NCBI GenBank assembly: GCA_000482145.1
Contig: AUXH01000394.1
Coordinates: 1 to 18,561 of the forward strand
Source: Strigomonas culicis
Taxonomy: Eukaryota > Euglenozoa > Kinetoplastea > Trypanosomatida > Trypanosomatidae
Reading direction: 5' to 3'
DNA: 18,561 nucleotides
Shown here in pieces: positions 14,676-18,561 of the stretch; the first letter of the stretch is position 1, and the number at the start of each line of letters is the position of its first letter. Under the pieces are notes generated by a model. It did not search any database. It worked only from the letters and a program-made list of their open reading frames with translations, and was not told the origin of the DNA. Position numbers and translations under genes: made by a program.

Positions 14676-15689
14676 TCACATGGTTCTGCAGCTGTTGGAA
14701 CTCTCCTTGTTATTCCACTGCACCGCCCGCGACGCGGAGAGCGCCTCCGGCGGCAGCGCCGCCAGCGGCGTGATGAAGAGGATGGCATGCGCCTCGCCGC
14801 TGGCGCTGTCCGACCGCTGCTGAGAGAGCGCACTATTCCGCACAACGGTGGTCAGGGAGACGGGCGCGTACATGGCGGGGGTTGCGTCCGGCGGCGTCGG
14901 CTGGGGGACAATAAACACGCGCCACGGCTTTGTCATGGCGCGCACGACCGCGGCCTGCTTGCCGCCCTCGTCGACCGCCAGGTCCAGCACCTTTCCCAGC
15001 GCGTAGTTCTTAAGGACGTGCATGAAAAACGGCGGGATGCCGTACACGGCACCGGTGCTCCCCGGCTTGGGGATGATGAAGCTGACGAGGGGCACGACCA
15101 TGTCTATCTTGGCCTCGGCCGCCTTGCCGACCGCCGTCTGGCGCGTGTTGGAGGGCCGCAACAGCAGCTCGGACACGGTCGTGGGGCCCTGCACGGCCGG
15201 CCGCGGTGGCGGGCTCACCGATTTGGTCTGCACCACCTCCCGCAGCGGGCTGCGGCGGTGCGTGCACTGGTGTCGGCCGGAGTCGCGGTGCGCCACGCAG
15301 AAGCGCATCGCGCAGAAGTCGCAGCGCACGACGCTCGTCTCCCGGCAGTCCGCGCACGCGCACGGGTCGGCACCGCCGAGCGCGCGGCCGCCGCCAGGCG
15401 CGTGGCGCGCGGCCGTCTGCGGCACGTCACGGCAGCCGCGCTCTATGTGGCGCGACACGGCCTCGTCGACACGCTGCCCCGGGTACTCGAGCGGGACGAC
15501 CTTGGTGCAGATGGGGCACGCCGCCACGATGGCGTTTGCGACCGCCGGGCAGTTGTGGTCGCTGCTGCCGATGTGCATGGAGCAGAAGGTGCGGCGGCAG
15601 TTCGTGCAGCGCGCCGGCAGGAGGTCGATCTCCGTGCACCCCACCAGCGAACACAGGTTCCCGTCGCCGTCGTTGATGCCGACCTGCAT
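14676..15689 (-). CDS. Double AN1 zinc-finger protein with possible ubiquitin-like tail, 337 aa
   Basis: Two AN1-type fingers are explicit. The first spans 13-47 with spacing C-x4-C-x9-C-x2-C-x4-C-x2-H-x5-H-x-C. The second spans about 110-142, ending C-x2-C-x4-C-x2-H-x5-H-x-C. Between them, CPIC (58-61) with H and C near 81 and 86 resembles the linker of ZFAND2A/B. From about 191 to 311 is a globular segment containing FFMHVLKNYALGKVLDLAVD that recalls the ubiquitin-like domain of ZFAND1/Cuz1. Family role: cytosolic adaptors linking the proteasome and Cdc48/p97 under proteotoxic or arsenite stress. The assignment to that pathway is inference. The start is ATG 15689 (MQVGINDGDGN); the frame continues four codons to a TTG beside the TAA repeat, which I reject. 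The tail is polar. TGA stop. Confidence 0.88.
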   Translation of the reverse strand: MQVGINDGDGNLCSLVGCTEIDLLPARCTNCRRTFCSMHIGSSDHNCPAVANAIVAACPICTKVVPLEYPGQRVDEAVSRHIERGCRDVPQTAARHAPGGGRALGGADPCACADCRETSVVRCDFCAMRFCVAHRDSGRHQCTHRRSPLREVVQTKSVSPPPRPAVQGPTTVSELLLRPSNTRQTAVGKAAEAKIDMVVPLVSFIIPKPGSTGAVYGIPPFFMHVLKNYALGKVLDLAVDEGGKQAAVVRAMTKPWRVFIVPQPTPPDATPAMYAPVSLTTVVRNSALSQQRSDSASGEAHAILFITPLAALPPEALSASRAVQWNNKESSNSCRTM

Positions 15690-15700
15690 GGTTGAAAACA

Positions 15701-15722
15701 ATAATAATAATAATAATAATAA
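15701..15722. repeat. (TAA)n trinucleotide repeat in 5' leader
   Basis: About seven copies of ATA/TAA lie 12 bases upstream of the AN1 gene's start codon. In the transcript this is a UUA repeat, downstream of the probable splice acceptor. Confidence 0.9.
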
Positions 15723-15733
15723 TATGGTAACGT

Positions 15734-15757
15734 CTAGGTATATGCAAAAAAAAAAAA
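15734..15757 (-). promoter_or_regulatory. Putative trans-splice tract and AG acceptor for AN1 gene
   Basis: On the minus strand, twelve Ts (15746-15757) followed by GCATATACCTAG give an AG acceptor at 15735-15734. The 5' UTR would be about 44 nt, containing the UUA repeat. Confidence 0.55.
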
Positions 15758-15974
15758 ACGTAGCGCTCCTCTAAGAGAGAAGGAATAGGAAGCGTTCAAT
15801 GGCGAGTTGAATGACGTACACTGGTCGAGAAAAAAAAGAGAAGAAAAGAGAAAGATACCATTAAAAGGTCCACATACATATAACGCGTCGCTGTCAGCAA
15901 AAGGGCACAAAGCCGAACAATACTAATACAAAAAAAAAGATACATGACACTTATTATCAGTATGATTATCAACA

Positions 15975-18452
15975 CTAAACGAGTTTCGCATCCTCACCTT
16001 CATCCTCATCCTCCCCAGCCGCATCCGCATGACCCGTCACGGCGCCCTCCTCCGCGGCCGCGCGCATGGCTGCCGTCTCCCCGCAGTACATCATGAGGCC
16101 GAACGCGCGCAGCGACCCATCAATCGCCATCTCCAGCTTGCTGCCGCTGAGTGTCGCGCTCAGGTGCCACGGCTGCTCCTCCGCGCTGCGGCGCACACAG
16201 AGCAACACCCCGCCGACCTCCACCTGACACAGCAGCTGCGCCTCCGCGATGGCGTCGGCCGTCTCAGCGGAGATGACCCCCTCCTCGACCTTCGCCATCG
16301 CGTCGCGCAGCTGGACGCCCTTGATGAAGGGGTAGCCGGCCACGTCGTCCCCGAGCACGCGGCGGCCGAGCAGCAGACGCCACCAGTCCTTCAGCAGCAC
16401 AAAGCCGTCGCGGAAGAGCGGGCGCAGCAGGTCCATGTGCTGCTCCGCGCAGAGGTGCAGCTTGCGCGCGCGGCAGCAGGCGGCGATGAAGGAGGCGGAC
16501 TCCACCACCGCGCGCCAGCGGCACGCTGCGTTAGAGAGAAACTTGCCGTCGTAGGCCTCGAAGGCGCGCATGCCGACGGAGACCACCTCCAGCCCCGGCC
16601 CCTTATACGGGAGCGTGCCGAAGAGCATGCCCGCGACGCCGCGCGTCACGAGCACAATGCGGCGCAGCGGCCCGCCGTTCGGGTTGAGGTTGTACAGGGG
16701 CACCAGCGCCGCCGTCCCGCCGGCGGCCGCCGCGGCCGCGCTGTCGGCCTCGCCCCAGTAGTAGAAGTGCGCGGCGTCGTGGGGGTCGAAGCCGTAGAAG
16801 GCGGCGATGTTCACCCACGCCTCGTCCGCCGCCTTCACCGGCGCCCACAGCTTCCCCTTCATCCACTGGTTCAGCTTGTGCCGCGCGACGGCGGGCGCGG
16901 ACCAGTCCGGCTGCCGCACCTTGCGGAACGCGGCGACAAAGAAGCCGCCCGTGTCGTCGCGATGCGGCAGCACGCGCAGCACCTTGCCGCCGTCGTACGA
17001 GGGCGGCACTGCGCCGGACTTGAGGCCGTCCACCGCCGGGGCCGGTACGCCGCCCGCGGAGCGCAGCGTCGCGCCCTTGGCGCGCAGCACCGCGTTGACG
17101 TCGATCAGCTCGACGCAGTCGCCAAAGAGTTCCAGCCCGGCGCAAACCACCTCCTCGTCCTCCTTGGGGTTGAGGCTGCACGTGCTGTACACAAGGATAC
17201 CGCCGTCCGCCAGCAGGTCGAGCCCGCGCCGCAGCAGCGCCTTCTGCGTCGGCACCAGCGACTGCACGTACCCCGGCGCCCACGTCGTCGCGACGGAGCG
17301 CTCCTTGCGGATCGTGCCGTCGCCCGAGCACGGCACGTCGCAGATGATGCGGTCGAACTGCTGCTCCACCGGCGCGGCCGCGTCGTCCGCGTCCGCCGCG
17401 CGGCGGTAGAGCCGCGGCCACTGCGTGGCGTCGCAGCGCGTCGAGAGCACGTTCGGCGCGTGGTAGCGCTTCAGCCGCGCCGGCAGCGTCTGTGTCGCCT
17501 TCACGCGGTCCTTCTCGTTCGAGAGGAGGACGCCCTGCGCGACGGCGGGGCTCCAGCCGCCCTGCAGCATCGCGTCGAGCGCCTGCAGCGTCTTGCTGCC
17601 CGGCGCCGCGCACATCTCGAGCGCGGTGTGGTGCGGCTGCAGGTCCAGCACGAGCACCGGGAGCGCGGACACCACCTCCTGGAAGGACACCGCGCTGGCG
17701 GCGTGCAGGGTGCGGCAGACGTACTCCACCTGACGGTCCGCGTGGTACGCCTGGTTGCTGCACGAGAACATGTGGGCGGACGGCGGCAGGCAGGCGACCG
17801 GCCGCACCACCGCGCGCACCGCCGCATGCGCCTCCCCCGTCTCCAGCACGCTGCGCGCGAGGTGCTCCAGCGCCCGCTCGCTGCGGTGCATGCGCAGCGT
17901 CATGGGCAGCGCCGTCTCCAGCGAGCGGATGAAGGAGCGCCACTCGTCGTCCGCGGCGGCCGCGCCGGTCGCGTGGCCGGCGATCTCGCGGAACCGCTGG
18001 CCCTTATAGTACTGCAGCACGGGCGTGCCCGCCTCGTCGAGCGCGGTGGCCTGCATGCCCGCTGTGCGGCGCCGCTCGTGGACCCCGACGGGGCCGGTGG
18101 CCTGGTGGATCGCGAAGCACAGCTCCGCGACTTGGAAGGAGGTCTCCGTCGAGCGACTGCGCGGGACGCGGCGCACGACGCGCAGCAGGTCGGCCGCGCC
18201 CTCGGGGCAGCCGTCCGCGCCGAGCCGGTCCAGCAGCCGCCGCAGGCCGTCGCCCTCGATCGTCAGGTCCTCCTGTGGCTCCGGCTGCGCACCGTCGACA
18301 GGGGGCGCGGACGGCGGCTCCGCGCGGTCCACAAAGTGCGACTGGAAGAATTGACGTGCGTTGGCATCGGATGGAATAATCTCAATCAGCCGCGCCAGTG
18401 CCGGGAAGAGCTGCTCGCGGTCGCGCTTGCGCTTCGCCTCGTGTCGTTTCAT
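15975..18452 (-). CDS. NSUN2/Trm4-type RNA cytosine-5 methyltransferase, 825 aa
   Basis: S-adenosylmethionine-dependent RNA m5C methyltransferase of the NOL1/NOP2/Sun family. The SAM-binding motif LEMCAAPGSKT lies at 278-288. Motif IV, DVPCSGDGTIRK, holds Cys375, and motif VI, YSTCSLNPKEDE, holds the catalytic Cys425. LPHRDDTGGFFVAAF (about 495-509) closes the core. The TIRK following PCSGDG and the long C-terminal extension (about 515-800) favour the NSUN2/Trm4 branch, which modifies tRNA at positions 34 and 48-50, over NOP2 or NSUN5. Human NSUN2 is 767 aa and yeast Trm4 684 aa, so this is somewhat longer. The N-terminus KRHEAKRKRDRE is basic and could be nuclear-targeting; the last 20 residues are very acidic. 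The start is ATG 18452; the frame runs three codons further to a GTG. TAG stop. Target RNAs cannot be read from sequence. Confidence 0.93.
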   Translation of the reverse strand: MKRHEAKRKRDREQLFPALARLIEIIPSDANARQFFQSHFVDRAEPPSAPPVDGAQPEPQEDLTIEGDGLRRLLDRLGADGCPEGAADLLRVVRRVPRSRSTETSFQVAELCFAIHQATGPVGVHERRRTAGMQATALDEAGTPVLQYYKGQRFREIAGHATGAAAADDEWRSFIRSLETALPMTLRMHRSERALEHLARSVLETGEAHAAVRAVVRPVACLPPSAHMFSCSNQAYHADRQVEYVCRTLHAASAVSFQEVVSALPVLVLDLQPHHTALEMCAAPGSKTLQALDAMLQGGWSPAVAQGVLLSNEKDRVKATQTLPARLKRYHAPNVLSTRCDATQWPRLYRRAADADDAAAPVEQQFDRIICDVPCSGDGTIRKERSVATTWAPGYVQSLVPTQKALLRRGLDLLADGGILVYSTCSLNPKEDEEVVCAGLELFGDCVELIDVNAVLRAKGATLRSAGGVPAPAVDGLKSGAVPPSYDGGKVLRVLPHRDDTGGFFVAAFRKVRQPDWSAPAVARHKLNQWMKGKLWAPVKAADEAWVNIAAFYGFDPHDAAHFYYWGEADSAAAAAAGGTAALVPLYNLNPNGGPLRRIVLVTRGVAGMLFGTLPYKGPGLEVVSVGMRAFEAYDGKFLSNAACRWRAVVESASFIAACCRARKLHLCAEQHMDLLRPLFRDGFVLLKDWWRLLLGRRVLGDDVAGYPFIKGVQLRDAMAKVEEGVISAETADAIAEAQLLCQVEVGGVLLCVRRSAEEQPWHLSATLSGSKLEMAIDGSLRAFGLMMYCGETAAMRAAAEEGAVTGHADAAGEDEDEGEDAKLV

Positions 18453-18561
18453 GGTCGGCACGTACGCCTAATATGCTTTCTATCTATCGCGTTCAGCACA
18501 CCACTCCTCCAAACACATGAACGACAAAGCAGAGCGAGGGAGCGAAGAGTAAAGAAAAAGA
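18453..18561 (-). promoter_or_regulatory. Leader of NSUN2-like gene with pyrimidine tract
   Basis: On the minus strand, the right edge is pyrimidine-rich (TCTTTTTCTTTACTCTTCGC and CTCCCTCGCTCTGC). The first AG afterwards is at 18508-18507, giving a leader of about 54 nt. Other AGs follow closely, so the exact site is uncertain. Confidence 0.4.

Noticed and set aside
16603..17943. 446-codon alternative minus frame inside the NSUN2-like gene
   Set aside because: No motifs, Arg/Ala/Gly-rich. The overlapping frame carries the full set of methyltransferase motifs.

Overview
The window reads as nuclear chromosomal DNA of a trypanosomatid-type kinetoplastid flagellate. The grounds are: (i) every convincing gene is an intronless ORF on the minus strand, so the window behaves as one stretch of a polycistronic transcription unit running right to left; (ii) genes are separated by 0.3-1.5 kb of AT-rich, low-complexity DNA with poly-A/poly-purine runs on the plus strand, which are poly-pyrimidine tracts in the transcript and, where followed by AG, look like spliced-leader trans-splicing acceptors; (iii) the proteins are ordinary eukaryotic housekeeping families plus two long coiled-coil proteins of the kind abundant in flagellates. 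The very GC-rich coding sequence set in AT-rich spacers argues against Leishmania itself, but I cannot name the genus from sequence alone.

Layout in transcription order, right to left: an NSUN2/Trm4-type RNA cytosine-5 methyltransferase (18452-15975); a protein with two AN1 zinc fingers and a possible ubiquitin-like tail (15689-14676); a Rab5-like small GTPase (14159-13458); a 1022-residue coiled-coil protein (12917-9849); a putatively N-myristoylated RING E3 ligase resembling MGRN1/LOG2 (9138-7960); a 105-residue two-helix membrane protein resembling RNase kappa/V-ATPase subunit f (6449-6132); a protein with three CX9C motifs, probably mitochondrial (4999-4391); a 969-residue coiled-coil/disordered protein (3694-785); and a GC-rich coding-like block cut by the left edge (368-1) whose codon phase appears broken.

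Co-location in such a unit does not imply shared function. There are loose themes (endosome/vacuole: Rab5-like, RNase-kappa-like and MGRN-like proteins; ubiquitin/proteostasis: AN1 and RING proteins), but I read them as coincidence. I found no mobile element, CRISPR array, rRNA or convincing tRNA. Several long open frames begin upstream at non-ATG codons inside pyrimidine-rich leader sequence; I trimmed those to the first sensible ATG. I see no clear novel multi-gene system. The items most worth a second look are the triple CX9C protein, the RNase-kappa-like protein, the AN1 protein's composite architecture, and the disrupted block at the left edge.
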